A stretch of 64,000 bases of DNA from WHSW01 sp963722175 (GTDB taxonomy: Bacteria > Actinomycetota > Thermoleophilia > Solirubrobacterales > 70-9), in assembly GCA_963722175.1 (NCBI GenBank), contig CAVRKA010000006.1, forward strand, positions 186,001 to 250,000. The letters are read 5' to 3'. Shown piece after piece: positions 7,631 to 18,700 of this stretch (positions are counted from its first letter, which is position 1; each line of letters begins with the position of its first letter). The translations under genes and the position numbers were made by a program. The notes beneath the pieces were generated by a model. It was not told where the DNA came from and did not search any database. It saw nothing but the letters and a program-made list of their open reading frames with translations.

Positions 7631-9313
7631 TCAGGCGGCCTTCAGCAGCTGCCGGGCGTGGCGGCTGGCTGCCGCGTCGCCACTCTCGGCGCCCAGCATG
7701 CGGACGATCTCGGCGACCAACTCGTCCCCGGCGACCCGGTCGACGGTCGCCAGGGTCCCGCCGGCGGCGGGCGCCTTCTCGATCACGAAGTGGGTCGCCG
7801 CAAGCGACGCGACCTGCGGCAGATGGGTGATGCAGAGCACCTGCTGGCCGGCGGCGATCGCACGGAGGCGCTCGCCGACCGCACGCGCGGTCGCGCCGCC
7901 AACCCCGGCGTCGATCTCGTCGAAGACCAGGGTGCGGTCCGCCGTCTCCCCGGCGAGGCCGGTGAGCGCGAGCATGATCCGCGAGAGCTCGCCGCCCGAG
8001 GCGGCGTCCTTGAGCGGCGAGGTCGGCATCCCGGGGTTGGTCGAGACCAGCAGCTCGACCGTCTCGGCGCCGCTCGGCCCGAATCCCTCCGGATGCGGCT
8101 CCAAGACGACCTCGAGCCGAGCGCCGTCCATCGCCAGCTCCGCGAGCTCTGCGGCAACCCGCTCGCCCAGCTTCCCGGCCGCGTCGCGCCGTGCCGCGCT
8201 CAGCTTCGCGGCGAGCTTCCCGCGCCGGGCCTCGGTCTCGCCGATCCGGGCCGCCAGCTCCCCGGCGACCTCCTCGGCGTTCTCGAGTCGCTCGATCTCG
8301 GTGCGGCAGCGCTCGGCGTGGGCGAGGACCGCCTCGATCGAGCCGCCGTGCTTGCGCTTCAGGCGGTCGAGCGCGTCGAGGCGCTCCTCGACCGCGTCCA
8401 GCCTGCCCGGCTCGGCCTCGATCCCGTCGAGGTAGGTGCGCAGGCCGGCGGCCAGGTCGTCGAGCTCGACCGCCGCCGCCCGCAGGCGCTCGGCGATCGC
8501 ATCGAGCTCCGGATCGAGATCGGCGACCGCTGCGAGGCCCGAGTCGGCCTCGCCGAGCGCCGAACGCGCTCCGCCACCATCCTCGTCGGCGCCGCTGACC
8601 GCGGCCAGCGCCCGGGCGGCGCCGCCGCGCAGCCCCTCGGCGTTGCGCAGCACGGCGCTCTCGGCCTCGAGCTCGGCCTGCTCGGCGGCGTCGGGGGCCG
8701 CGCCCTCGATCTCGGAGAGCTCGAAGCGCATCAGGTCGAGGTCGCGCTCGCGCGAGCCCTCGCGCTCGCGCAGCTCGGCGCGCTCGCGGATCAAGCTCGT
8801 GACCTCGGCGTGGGCGGCCCGGTATTCGTCCCGGAGCTCGAGCTGCCGGGGCCCCGCGAAGCCGTCGAGGATCTCCAGCTGAGCCGAAGCGAGGGTCAGA
8901 CGGCGGTGCTCGTGCTGGCCGTAGAAGGCCAGCAGTCGCGACCCGAGCGCCCGCAGGTCGGCGGCGGACGCCGCCCGCCCGCCGATGAAGGCGCTCGTCC
9001 GGCCGGAGGCGCCAACCCGGCGGCCGAGCACGACCTCCGCGGCGTCGTCCGGGAGCCGCGCGGCGATCTCGGCCAGCTCGGGGTCCGTGAGCACCTCGCC
9101 GGGGAGCGAGAAGACGCCCTCCAGCCACGCCTCCTCGGCGCCGGGCCTGACGATCTGCGGCCTTGCGCGCCCGCCCATCAGCAGGTCGAGCGAGTGCGCG
9201 AGCACGGTCTTCCCCGCCCCGGTCTCGCCCGTGATCGCGTTCAACCCCGGCTCGAGCCGCAACTCGGCGCGCTCGATCAGGAGCAGGTTCTCGATCCGGA
9301 GCTCGTGGAGCAT
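7631..9313 (-). CDS. recN: DNA repair protein RecN
   Basis: 560 residues, the normal family length. The N-terminal ATPase half has the Walker A site ITGETGAGKTVL (residues 28-39). Long Ala/Glu/Arg-rich coiled coils occupy roughly 150-360. The C-terminal half has the signature STNPGMPTSPLKDAASGGELSR and the Walker B segment LVFDEIDAGVGG, then ITHLPQVASLA. RecN is a cohesin-like SMC ATPase that acts in double-strand break repair. The start ATG gives MLHELRIENLLLIE, the expected family N-terminus. A structured repeat element (9374-9422) lies in the roughly 200-bp gap upstream. Confidence 0.97.
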   Translation of the reverse strand: MLHELRIENLLLIERAELRLEPGLNAITGETGAGKTVLAHSLDLLMGGRARPQIVRPGAEEAWLEGVFSLPGEVLTDPELAEIAARLPDDAAEVVLGRRVGASGRTSAFIGGRAASAADLRALGSRLLAFYGQHEHRRLTLASAQLEILDGFAGPRQLELRDEYRAAHAEVTSLIRERAELREREGSRERDLDLMRFELSEIEGAAPDAAEQAELEAESAVLRNAEGLRGGAARALAAVSGADEDGGGARSALGEADSGLAAVADLDPELDAIAERLRAAAVELDDLAAGLRTYLDGIEAEPGRLDAVEERLDALDRLKRKHGGSIEAVLAHAERCRTEIERLENAEEVAGELAARIGETEARRGKLAAKLSAARRDAAGKLGERVAAELAELAMDGARLEVVLEPHPEGFGPSGAETVELLVSTNPGMPTSPLKDAASGGELSRIMLALTGLAGETADRTLVFDEIDAGVGGATARAVGERLRAIAAGQQVLCITHLPQVASLAATHFVIEKAPAAGGTLATVDRVAGDELVAEIVRMLGAESGDAAASRHARQLLKAA

Positions 9314-9373
9314 GCCTAGGCGATCGATGGCCCGGCCGCGTGCGCCTGGGGGCGCGGACGACCAAGCAGGTCG

Positions 9374-9422
9374 AGGACGCAGGGAGCGACGCGTGCTTCA
9401 TGCACGCGAGCGACCCAGGACG
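9374..9422. repeat. Structured mirror-order repeat element, copy A
   Basis: On the plus strand the order is AGGACG - GAGCGAC - a 6-bp hairpin (GCGTGC, loop TTCAT, GCACGC) - GAGCGAC - AGGACG, so two short words flank the hairpin in mirror order. A related element with a different hairpin occurs at 39683-39732. Both lie just upstream of a minus-strand gene (recN here, aroKB there). Similarity continues about 14 nt to the left of the element. It could be a 5' leader RNA structure or a dispersed non-coding repeat. Confidence 0.5.
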
Positions 9423-9520
9423 AAGACGTGCGCAGCGTCGTCCGTGGCATCCAGGTGTGCGCGGGTCGGGTCATCGCTCGCCAATCTTTTAGCGGCGGCC
9501 CCCGACGGATTCGTCCCGCG

Positions 9521-11089
9521 TCAGCCTGCCGGCGCCGCCTCAGCCTCGGCGTCGGGGCCTGCCGCGGCGGGATCGGCCGCGGCCGGCGCGCCGAACGCGA
9601 CCAGGTCGCGTGCCCGGATCAGCAGCCAGGCCGCAATCCCGCCGACGATCGCGATCGCCGCGCCGACCAGGAGGATCTCGTTCAGGGCTCCGATGAACGC
9701 CTGGTCGGCGGCGTTGGCGGCCTGGTCGCGAAACGGGGCCGGAACCGCGACCAGGGCGTCCTGCGCGGCGCCCGAGGAGACCGCCTCGGAGAAGCGGTCG
9801 AGCGCCGCCGGGGGCGCCTGGGGCAAGAGCTCACCGAGTTTTGACTCGATCCGCGTCTGGAAGATCGCCCCGAGCGCCGCCGTGCCCGTCGCGATCCCGA
9901 CCTGACGGAAGGTGCTGTTGATCCCCGAGGCCATCCCGGCCCGCGCCGCGTCGACGACCCCGATCGCCACCGACGCGATCCCTGGATTGGTGAGGCCGAT
10001 CCCGACCCCGGCGACCAGCGAGCCGACGAGCAACGTGGTCCAGTCGTCGTCGACGTCGATCCCGTGCATCAGCATCAGGCCGACCCCGACGAGGATCATC
10101 CCGGTGCCCATGATCGCCCGCGCCGGCAGTCGCTGCAGCAGCCGGCCGGAGATCGGCGCGACGATGAACGAGAGCACCGTGAGCGGCAGGAAGCGCAGGC
10201 CCGCGGCCAGCGGCTCGTAGCCGAGCACGCCCTGCAGGTAGAGAGTCAGGTAGAGGAACATCGCGAACATCCCGGCCGAGAGGGCGAGCGCGACGATCGA
10301 GACGCCGGTGAACGAGGGCTTCCGGAACAGCGAGAGGTCGAGCATCGCGTTCTCGCGTCGCAACTCGATCGCCACGAACGCGAGCAGCAGGGCCACCGCC
10401 CCACCCAGCGAGGCGACGATCACCGGGCTTCCCCAGCCCTCCGGGTTGCCCCGGATCAGGCCGAAGATCATCAGGAAGAGCCCGGCGGAGAAGGTGAACA
10501 GCCCGGGCCAGTCGATGGGCTGGGGGTCGGTGGCCTTGACGTTGACGAGCCGGGTCTCGGTGAGCACGATCGCCCCGATCCCGATCGGGACGTTGACGAA
10601 GAAGATCCACTCCCAGCCGAGGCCCTCGGTGATCAGGCCGCCGACCAGCGGTCCGATCGCCACCGCCCCGCCAACCGTCGCACCCCAGATCCCGATCGCG
10701 TTGGCGCGCTCGCGGCCCTCGAACTCCTGGGCGATCAACGCCAGCGAGGTCGCGAACATCGCGGCGGCGCCGGCGCCCTGGAAGCCGCGGGCGAAGTTGA
10801 GGACCGTCGCGTCGCCCGAGAGGCCGCAGGCGAACGAGGCCGCCGTGAACAGGACGAAGCCAAACGTGAACACGCGCCTGCGGCCGATCCGGTCCCCGAT
10901 CGAGCCGGCCACGAGCAGGAACGACGCCAGGGTCAGCGCGTAGGCGTCGACGACCCACTGCAGGCTGGAGAAGCTGGCCGACAGGTCGTCCTGGATGTCA
11001 GGCAGCGCGACGTTGACGATCGTCACGTCGATCAGCAGCATGAACGTCGCGACGCAGACGGCGAGCAGGGTCCACCACTTGCGTTCCAT
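9521..11089 (-). CDS. MFS drug exporter, DHA2 (14-TM) family
   Basis: 522 residues starting MERKWWTLLAVCVATFMLLI. The motif LLIDVTIVNVALPDIQDDL in TM1 and GSIGDRIGRRRVFTFG in the TM2-3 loop (motif A) are typical of DHA2 proton-driven exporters of the EmrB/QacA group, with about 14 membrane helices. The C-terminus ends in an Ala/Glu-rich tail. The ATG is 10 nt downstream of the NAD kinase stop, so it may be the last gene of the tlyA-nadK transcript. It separates nadK from recN, which are adjacent in most relatives of this block, so it is probably a local insertion. The exported substrate is unknown. Confidence 0.92.
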   Translation of the reverse strand: MERKWWTLLAVCVATFMLLIDVTIVNVALPDIQDDLSASFSSLQWVVDAYALTLASFLLVAGSIGDRIGRRRVFTFGFVLFTAASFACGLSGDATVLNFARGFQGAGAAAMFATSLALIAQEFEGRERANAIGIWGATVGGAVAIGPLVGGLITEGLGWEWIFFVNVPIGIGAIVLTETRLVNVKATDPQPIDWPGLFTFSAGLFLMIFGLIRGNPEGWGSPVIVASLGGAVALLLAFVAIELRRENAMLDLSLFRKPSFTGVSIVALALSAGMFAMFLYLTLYLQGVLGYEPLAAGLRFLPLTVLSFIVAPISGRLLQRLPARAIMGTGMILVGVGLMLMHGIDVDDDWTTLLVGSLVAGVGIGLTNPGIASVAIGVVDAARAGMASGINSTFRQVGIATGTAALGAIFQTRIESKLGELLPQAPPAALDRFSEAVSSGAAQDALVAVPAPFRDQAANAADQAFIGALNEILLVGAAIAIVGGIAAWLLIRARDLVAFGAPAAADPAAAGPDAEAEAAPAG

Positions 11090-11099
11090 GGCTCCTAAC

Positions 11100-11951
11100 T
11101 TAGTGAGCGAGGCGTCCGAACTTGTCGCGGATCCGGCGATAGAAGTTCGTCCCCGGCAGCTGGGCCAGGCGCCCCACCCCGTCCCGGAAGCGGACCTCCA
11201 TCTCGGCGCCGCTGGCGAGCTCCCCGACGTGCTCGCCGTCGAGGACGACGTCGACCGGATCGCGGCCGGTCGCGTTGGTGACCGAGAGCACGTCACCGGG
11301 CGCGACCACGAGCGGCCTCGCGGTCAGGGTGTGCGGCGCGATGAAGCTGACCACGTAGCCCTTCACCCCCCAGGCGAGGATCGGCCCCTGGTTGGCGAGG
11401 TTGTAGCCGGTCGAGCCGGCCGGGGTGGCTGCGACCAGCCCGTCGCAGCGCACGTGACCGACCTCCTTGCCGCCGAGGCGGTAGGCGAGCTCGGCCACCC
11501 GCCTGTGCTGACGGCGGATCAGCGAGACGTCGTTGAGCGCCACCGGGGGTCGCGCCTCGACCGTCGCCTCGAGCCCGGGCAGCTCCATGATCTCGAACCC
11601 GCCCTCGAACGCGGCCTGGAGGCCGTCGGCGAGCTGGGTGCGCTCGACCGCCGCCAGGAATCCGATCGTCCCGAAGTTGGCCGCGAACACGGGAACCTCG
11701 GTGTTCGCGTAGGCGCGCAGCGCCTTCAGGATCGTGCCGTCGCCTCCGAGCACCAGGCAGAGATCGGGATCGCCGCCGAGGCTGGCGAGCGGCTCAAGCT
11801 GCTCGCCCACGGCGCCGAACTTGGCGCGCTCGTCGTCGGGCGCGAACAGGCGGCAGCCCGCGGTCTCGGCCGCGGCGATCGCGTCGCCGACCGCCGCCGC
11901 GGTCTGCTCGGGCTGCGTGTGCGTGAACAGGACCGCCGTCTCGATGTTCAC
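11100..11951 (-). CDS. nadK: NAD kinase
   Basis: 283 residues from a GTG at 11951. The family motifs are present: LVLGGDGTILKALR (GGDGT), FAANFGTIGFL, NDVSLIRR, CDGLVAATPAGSTGYNLANQ and LVVAPGDVLSV. The enzyme phosphorylates NAD to NADP with ATP or polyphosphate. The GTG start overlaps the tlyA stop (GTGA), as in the mycobacterial tlyA-ppnK pair, which decides the start. Nothing unusual is seen in the active-site blocks. Confidence 0.96.
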   Translation of the reverse strand: MNIETAVLFTHTQPEQTAAAVGDAIAAAETAGCRLFAPDDERAKFGAVGEQLEPLASLGGDPDLCLVLGGDGTILKALRAYANTEVPVFAANFGTIGFLAAVERTQLADGLQAAFEGGFEIMELPGLEATVEARPPVALNDVSLIRRQHRRVAELAYRLGGKEVGHVRCDGLVAATPAGSTGYNLANQGPILAWGVKGYVVSFIAPHTLTARPLVVAPGDVLSVTNATGRDPVDVVLDGEHVGELASGAEMEVRFRDGVGRLAQLPGTNFYRRIRDKFGRLAH

Positions 11952-12730
11952 GCGTCCACCTCGGCGATCGCAGCCTCCACATCGGCGATCGGCTCGCGCC
12001 CCGGCGCCGCGTACAGGAAGGTCTCGCGGTTTCCCTTCGGCCCCGGAAGGCCGGAGGAAGCGAACCCGAGCACGGCCAGTCCGGCGTCCGCGGCCGCGGC
12101 GGCGACCGCGCGGAGCGCCTCCCGCCGCTCCTGCGGATCGCGCACGACGCCGCCCTTCACCCGCCCGCGCCCGAGCTCGAACTGAGGTTTCACCATCGCC
12201 AGCACCCGGCCGTCGCCGGCGATGCATCGCGCGACCGCGGGCAGGACCTTGGTGAGCGAGATGAACGCGACGTCGATCGCCGCCAGGTCCGCCCGGTAGG
12301 GAAGCTCGGCCGCGTCGAGGTCGCGGGCGTTGCGGCGTTCGATCACGGTCACGCGGGGATCGTTTCGCAATCCCCAATCGAGCTGCCCGTGGGCGACGTC
12401 GAGCGCGATTACCCTCGCCGCGCCCCGCTGCAGCAGGCAATCGGCGAAGCCCCCGGTCGAGGCGCCGACGTCGAGGCAGTCGAGCCCGGCGACGTCGATC
12501 GCCAGCGCGTCGAGCGCGTTGGCGAGCTTGATCCCCCCGCGCGAGACGAAGTTCGGCGCGTCGGTGAACAGCAGCTCGGCGTCGTCGGCGACCAGCTGAC
12601 TCGGCTTCAGGGCAAGCGGTCCGTCGTGGCCGATCCGCACCCGCCCGGCGCGCACCGACTCCGCGGCGCTGGACCGCGACGGCGCCAGCCCCCGCTCGGC
12701 GAGCAACGCGTCGATCCGCTGCCGGCTCAT
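11948..12730 (-). CDS. tlyA: TlyA family rRNA 2'-O-methyltransferase
   Basis: 260 residues starting MSRQRIDALLAERGLAPSRS. An N-terminal S4 RNA-binding domain (about 1-62) is followed by FVSRGGIKLANAL and the FtsJ-like SAM-binding segment CLDVGASTGGFADCLL, then ALDVAHGQLDW and MVKPQFELG. TlyA methylates ribose in 16S and 23S rRNA in mycobacteria, which sensitises them to capreomycin. An in-frame start at 12787 would add 19 residues with a CxxC pair; the shorter form matches the family. The stop overlaps the nadK GTG. It marks the left border of the accessory island. Confidence 0.94.
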   Translation of the reverse strand: MSRQRIDALLAERGLAPSRSSAAESVRAGRVRIGHDGPLALKPSQLVADDAELLFTDAPNFVSRGGIKLANALDALAIDVAGLDCLDVGASTGGFADCLLQRGAARVIALDVAHGQLDWGLRNDPRVTVIERRNARDLDAAELPYRADLAAIDVAFISLTKVLPAVARCIAGDGRVLAMVKPQFELGRGRVKGGVVRDPQERREALRAVAAAAADAGLAVLGFASSGLPGPKGNRETFLYAAPGREPIADVEAAIAEVDA

Positions 12731-12794
12731 GGCGCGGACGGTAGCGACCTCGCTTCGGCAAGTCGGGCACCCATCGATCGCATTCACGACTCGC

Positions 12795-15700
12795 TCAGCG
12801 GCGGGGCTTGCGCTTGACCTTGAAGCTCCGGGTCGCCGGCGCGCTCTGCTTGTTGGCGGCGCTGACGGCCGTGACCGAGAACGTGTGCTTGCCGTACTTG
12901 AGCTTCTTCAGCGTGTTGGGCGAGCTGCACGGCGTGGCGGCCTTGCCGTCGACCGAGCAGCGGAAGCTCGCGCCACCATCGCTGGAGGCGAAGGTGAAGG
13001 TCGGCGTCCGGTCCTTCGTCGACCGGGTGGGACCGCCGGTGATCGCCACGTCCGGCGCGGGCGGATCAACCGGCGGATCGGGCGGCGGCGGGGGCGGCGG
13101 CGGGTCCGGCGTCGCGACCGTGAACGACCGCGTCTGCGTGGCCGAGTTCCCCACCGCGTCGGTGGCGCGCACGCGGAACGTGTAGGGCCCGTCGGCGAGA
13201 TCCGCGACCGGCCGGTGGTTGCCGGCGCCCGAGCAGGCGCCGAAGTTGGCGCCGCCGGTGTCGATCGAGCACTGAACCGTCGCACCGGCGCCCGCCGTGA
13301 AGGTGAAGGTCGGGCGAGCGTCGCTGGTGGTTCCCGTCGGCCCGCCGGTGATCGCCAGCGAGGGCGCGGTGGTGTCGACGCTGAAGCCGCGCGTCTGCGT
13401 GGTCGCGTTGCCGGCCGCGTCGGTCGCCCGGACCCGGAAGGTGTAGCCGCCGTCGGCGAGGTCGGAGGTCGGCTCGTGGCTGGCGGCGCTGGAGCAGGAG
13501 CCGAAGGTTGCGGTCCCGGTGTCGATCGAGCACTGCAGCCCGGCGCCCGCCTCCGCAGTGAAGTCGAAGCTGGGGCGCGGGTTGCCGGTCGGTCCGGTCG
13601 GGCCGCCGGTGATGGACAGGGCCGGCGCCGCGGTGTCGACGGTGAAGTCCCGGGTCTGGGTCGCCGAGTTGCTCGCCGCGTCGGTCGCCCGGACCCGGAA
13701 GGTGTAGGAGCCGTCGAGGAGATCTGCGGCGGGCGCGTGGCTCGAGGCGCCCGAGCAGGGACCGAAGCCGGCGCTGCCGGTGTCGATCGAGCACTCGAGG
13801 GTCGAGCCGCCCGCGGCCGTGAAGGTGAAGCTGGGGCGCCGGTCGGTTGTGTCGCCGGTGGGACCGCCGGTGATCACGAGCGAGGGCGCGGACGTGTCGA
13901 TGCTGAAGCTCTGCGTCTGGGTGGCGACGTTGACGGCCGCGTCGGTGGCGCGGACGCGGAAGACGTAGCTGCCGTTGGCGAGGTCGGAGGTCGGCTGGTG
14001 GCTGGAGGCGCCCGAGCAGGGACCGAAGCCGGCGCTGCCGGTGTCGATCGAGCACTCGAGGGTCGAGCCGGTCTCGGCGTCGAAGTCGAAGGTCGGACGG
14101 ACATCGCTGGTCGTGCCCGCCGGGCCGCCGGTGATCGCCAGCGAGGGCACGACGGTGTCGACGGTGAAGGTGCGGGTCTGGGTCACCGAGTTGCCCGCCC
14201 CGTCGGTCGCCCGGACGCGGAAGGTGTAAGCGCCGTCGGCGAGGTCGGCGGCGGGCCGATGGCTGGTGGCGCCCGAGCAGGGACCGAAATTTGCGGTTCC
14301 GAGGTCGATCGAGCAGCTCAAGGTCGCTCCGGCGCCCCCCGTGAAGGTGAACGTCGGGCGCGGGTCGTTGGTATCCCCGCTGGGACCGCCGGTGATCGCC
14401 AGCGACGGGGCGGCCGAGTCGACGGTGAAGCTCCGGGTCTGGGTCGCCGAGTTGCCGGCCGCGTCGGTCGCCCGGACGCGGAACGTGTAGGACCCGTCGG
14501 CGAGATCGGAGGCCGGCTGGTGGCTGGAGGCGCCCGAGCAGGCGCCGAAGTTGGCCGTGCCGGTGTCGATCGAGCACTGGACGGTCGCGCCGGCCTCGGC
14601 GCTGAAGTCGAACGTCGGGCGGGCGTCGCCGGTGATGCCGGTCGGCCCGCCGGTGATCGAGAGGGTCGGCGGCGTGGTGTCGATGACGACCGTGAAGGCG
14701 CGCGTCTGGGTCGCCGCGTTGCCGGCCGCGTCGGTGGCGCGGACCCGGAAGGTGTACGAGCCGGCGGCGAGGTCGGAGCTCGGCTGATGGCTGGAGGCGC
14801 CTGAGCAGGAGCCGAAGCTCGCGGTCCCGGTGTCGATCGAGCACTCGACCGCCGCGCCGGACTCGGCGCTGAAATCGAAGCTCGGACGGACATCGGTGGT
14901 GGTGCCCGCCGGGCCACCCGTGATCGACAGCGACGGGGCCGCGGTGTCGACGCTGAAGGCGCGGGTCTGCGTGGTCGCATTGCCGGCTCCGTCGGCCGCC
15001 CGCACCCGGAAGGTGTAGGAGCCGTCGGCGAGGTCGGCCGCTGGCTGATGGCTCGAAGCGCCGGAGCAGGGACCGAAGCCGGGGGTGCCGGTGTCGACCG
15101 AGCAGGTGACCGTGGAGCCGGCACCCGCGTTGAAGGTGAAGCTCGGCCGCGGGTCGTTGGTCGGCCCGGTCGGGCCACCGGTGATCGAAAGCGACGGGGC
15201 GGCGGTGTCGACGCTGAAGCTCCGGGTCTGGGTCGCTGCGTTGCCGGCCCCGTCGGTCGCCCGCACCCGGAAGGTGTAGTCGCCGTCAGACAGGTCGGAG
15301 CCCGGCTGATGGCCGGCGGCGCCCGAGCAGGCGCCGAAGTTGGCCGTGCCCGCGTCGATCGAGCACTCCACCACCGAGCCCGCACCGGCGTTGAAGCTGA
15401 ACGCGGGCCGCTGGTCGCTGGTCGGCCCGCTCGGGCCGCCGGTGATCGAGAGCGTCGGGGCCACCGTGTCGACGCTGAAAGCGCGCGTCTGCGTGGCCGA
15501 GTTGCCGACCCCGTCGGCCGCCCGCACCCGGAAGGTGTAGTCGCCGTCGGCCAGGTCGGAGGCGGGCCCGTGGCTCGAGGCGCCCGAGCAGGGACCGAAG
15601 CTGGCGCTGCCGGTGTCGATCGAGCACTCCACCGCCGAACCCGCGCCGGCGTTGAAGCTGAACGTTGGACGTGCGTCGCCGGTCGGCCCGGTCGGGCCGC

Positions 15701-18700
15701 CCGTGATCGACAGCGACGGCGCGACGGTGTCGACGCTGAAGCTCCGGGTCTGGGTCGCCGAGTTGCCGGCCCCGTCGGCCGCCCGCACCCGGAAGGTGTA
15801 GTCGCCGTCCGCCAGGTCGGTGGCCGGCTGATGGCTGGCGGCGCCCGAGCAGGAGCCGAAGCTCGCGCTGCCGGTGTCGATCGAGCAGGTGATCGTGGAG
15901 CCGCCCGAGGCCGTGAACGTGAAGGCAGGGCGAGCGTCGTTGGTCACGCCGGTGGGACCGCCGGTGATCGACAGCGACGGTGCCGCGGAGTCCACGGTGA
16001 AGCTCCGCGTCTGGGTCGCCGCGTTGCCGCCCCCGTCGGTCGCCCGGACGCGGAAGGTGTATGTGCCGTCGACGAGGTCGGCCGCGGGCTGATGGCTCGA
16101 GGCGCCCGAGCAGGAGCCGAAGCTCGCGGTGCCGGTGTCGATCGAGCACTGAACGGTCGCGCCGGCCTCGGCGTCGAAGGTGAAGGTCGGGCGATGGTCG
16201 CTCGTCGTGCCCGTGGGCCCGCCGGTGATCGAGAGCGTTGGCGGTGTGGCGTCGACGACGACCGTGAAGGCGCGCGTCCGGGTCACCGAGTTGCCGACGG
16301 CGTCGGTCGCCCTGACCCGGAAGGTGTAGCTGCCGTTCGCGAGGTCCGCGGCCGGCTGGTGGCTCGAGGCGCCCGAGCAGGAGCCGAAGCTGGGCGTTCC
16401 CGCGTCGATCGAGCACTCGACCGTCGAGCCGGCCTCGGCGTCGAAGTCGAAGCTCGGACGGGCATCGCTGGTCGTGCCCGCCGGGCCACCGGTGATCGAC
16501 AGCGACGGGGCCGTCGTGTCGACGGTGAAGCTCCGGGTCTGGGTCGCCGAGTTGCCGGCCCCGTCGGTCGCCCGCACCCGGAAGGTGTAGTCGCCGTCGG
16601 TCAGGTCGGAGGCCGGCTGGTGACCGGCGGCGCCCGAGCAGGGACCGAAGCCGGCGCTGCCGGTGTCGATCGAGCACTCGACGGTCGAGCCGCCCGCGGC
16701 CGTGAACGTGAAGGCCGGGCGAGCGTCGTTGGTCACGCCGGTGGGACCGCCGGTGATCACCAGCGAGGGCGCGGATGTGTCGACGCTGAAGGTCTGAGTC
16801 CGGGTGGCCACGTTGCCGGCCGCGTCGGTGGCCCGGACGCGGAAGGTGTAGCTGCCGTTCGCGAGGTCGGCGGCCGGCTGGTGGCTCGAAGCGCCCGAGC
16901 AGGAGCCGAAGCTCGCGCTGCCGGTATCGATCGAGCACTGAACGGCGGAAGCGGCCTCGGCGTCGAAGGTGAACGTGGGCCGCGGGTCGCTGGTCGCTCC
17001 CGTCGGGCCACCGGTGATCGAGAGCGTCGGCGCGACCGTGTCGACGCTGAAGTCGCGCGTCTGCGTAGTCGAGTTGCCGGCCGCGTCGATCGCCCGGACG
17101 CGGAACGTGTAGTCGCCGTTCGCGAGGTCCGCGGCCGGCTGATGACCGGCGGCGCCCGAGCAGGGACCGAAGTTGGCGCTGCCGGCGTCGATCGAGCAGG
17201 TGACGGTGGAGCCGCCCGCGCCGGTGAAGGTGAAGCTCGGGCGAGCGTCGTTGGTCGCCGAGCTCGGGCCGCCGGTGATCGACAGCGCTGGCGCCGTGGT
17301 GTCGACGCTGAAGGCACGGGTCTGCGTGGTCGGGTTGCCTGCCCCGTCGGTCGCCCGGACCCGGAAGGTATAGGAGCCGTCGGCCAGGTCGGTGGCCGGC
17401 TGATGGCTGGAGGCGCCCGAGCAGGGGCCGAAGCCGGCGCTGCCGGTGTCGATCGAGCACTGAACGGTCGCGCCGGCCTCGGCGTCGAAGGTGAAGGTCG
17501 GGCGGGGAACGTTGGTGACGCCGGTGGGGCCGCCGGTGATCGAGAGGCTCGGCGGGACGTCATCGACGACCGTGAAGGCGCGCGTCTTGGTCGCCGAGTT
17601 GCCGGCCGCGTCGGTCGCGCGGACCCGGAAGGTGTAGCTGCCGTTCGCCAGGTCGGAGGCCGGCTGATGGCTGGACGCCCCGGAGCACGGCCCGAATCCG
17701 GCGAGCCCGGTGTCGATCGAGCACTCGACCGTCGCGCCGGCCTCGGCGCTGAAGTCGAAGGTCGGACGGGCCTCGCCGGTCGTGCCCGTCGGCCCGCCGG
17801 TGATCGACAGCGACGGCGCCGCGGTGTCGACGCTGAAGCTCCGCGTCTGGGTCGCCGCGTTGCCCGCGGCATCGGTCGCGCGGACCCGGAAGGTGAAGGA
17901 GGCGTCGGCGAGATCGGCGGCGGGCTGGTGGCTCGATGTGCCGGAGCAGGGACCGAAACTGGCGCTACCGGTGTCGACCGAGCACTCGAGGGCCGCGCCG
18001 GCGCCGGCCGTGAAGCTGAAGGTCGGGCGAGCGTCGTTGGTCACTCCGGTCGGTCCGCCGGTGATCGACAGCGACGGAGCGACGGTGTCGACGCTGAAGC
18101 CCCGCGTCTGGGTCGCCGCGTTGCCCGCGGCATCGGTCGCCCGAACCCGGAAGGTGTAGGAGCCGTCGGCCAGGTCGGAGGCCGGCTGGTGGCTGGACGC
18201 GCCCGAGCAGGGGCCGAAGGCGGCGGTACCGGTGTCGATCGAGCACTCGACGGTCGCGCCGGCGCCGGCCGTGAAGCTGAAGGTCGGACGGGCATCGTTG
18301 GTCGCCGAGCTCGGACCGCCGGTGATCGACAACGACGGCGCCGTGGTGTCGACGCTGAAGTCGCGAGTCTGCGTGGTCGAGTTGGCGGCCGCGTCGGTTG
18401 CCCGGACCCGGAAGGTGTAGTCACCGTCGGCCAGGTCGGAGGGCCGGCTGGTGGCCGGAGGCGCCCGAGCAGGGGCCGAAGCTGGCGGTACCGGTGTCGA
18501 TCGAGCACTCCACCGCCGAACCCGCGCCGGCGTCGAAGGTGAACGCGGGCCGCGGGTCGCTGGTCACTCCCGTCGGGCCGCCGGTGATCGAGAGCGTCGG
18601 CGCGACGGTGTCGACGCTGAAGTCGCGGATCTGAGTGGTCGAGTTGGCGGCCGCGTCGGTCGCCCGGACCCGGAAGGTGTAGTCACCGTCGGCCAGGTCG

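Noticed and set aside
15048..18542. Plus-strand open frame of about 1,160 codons, with another at 12729-14804
   Set aside because: These are antisense to the Ig-like repeat gene. The repeat and high GC keep the opposite frame open; the translation is Arg/Gly/Ala-rich with no family features.
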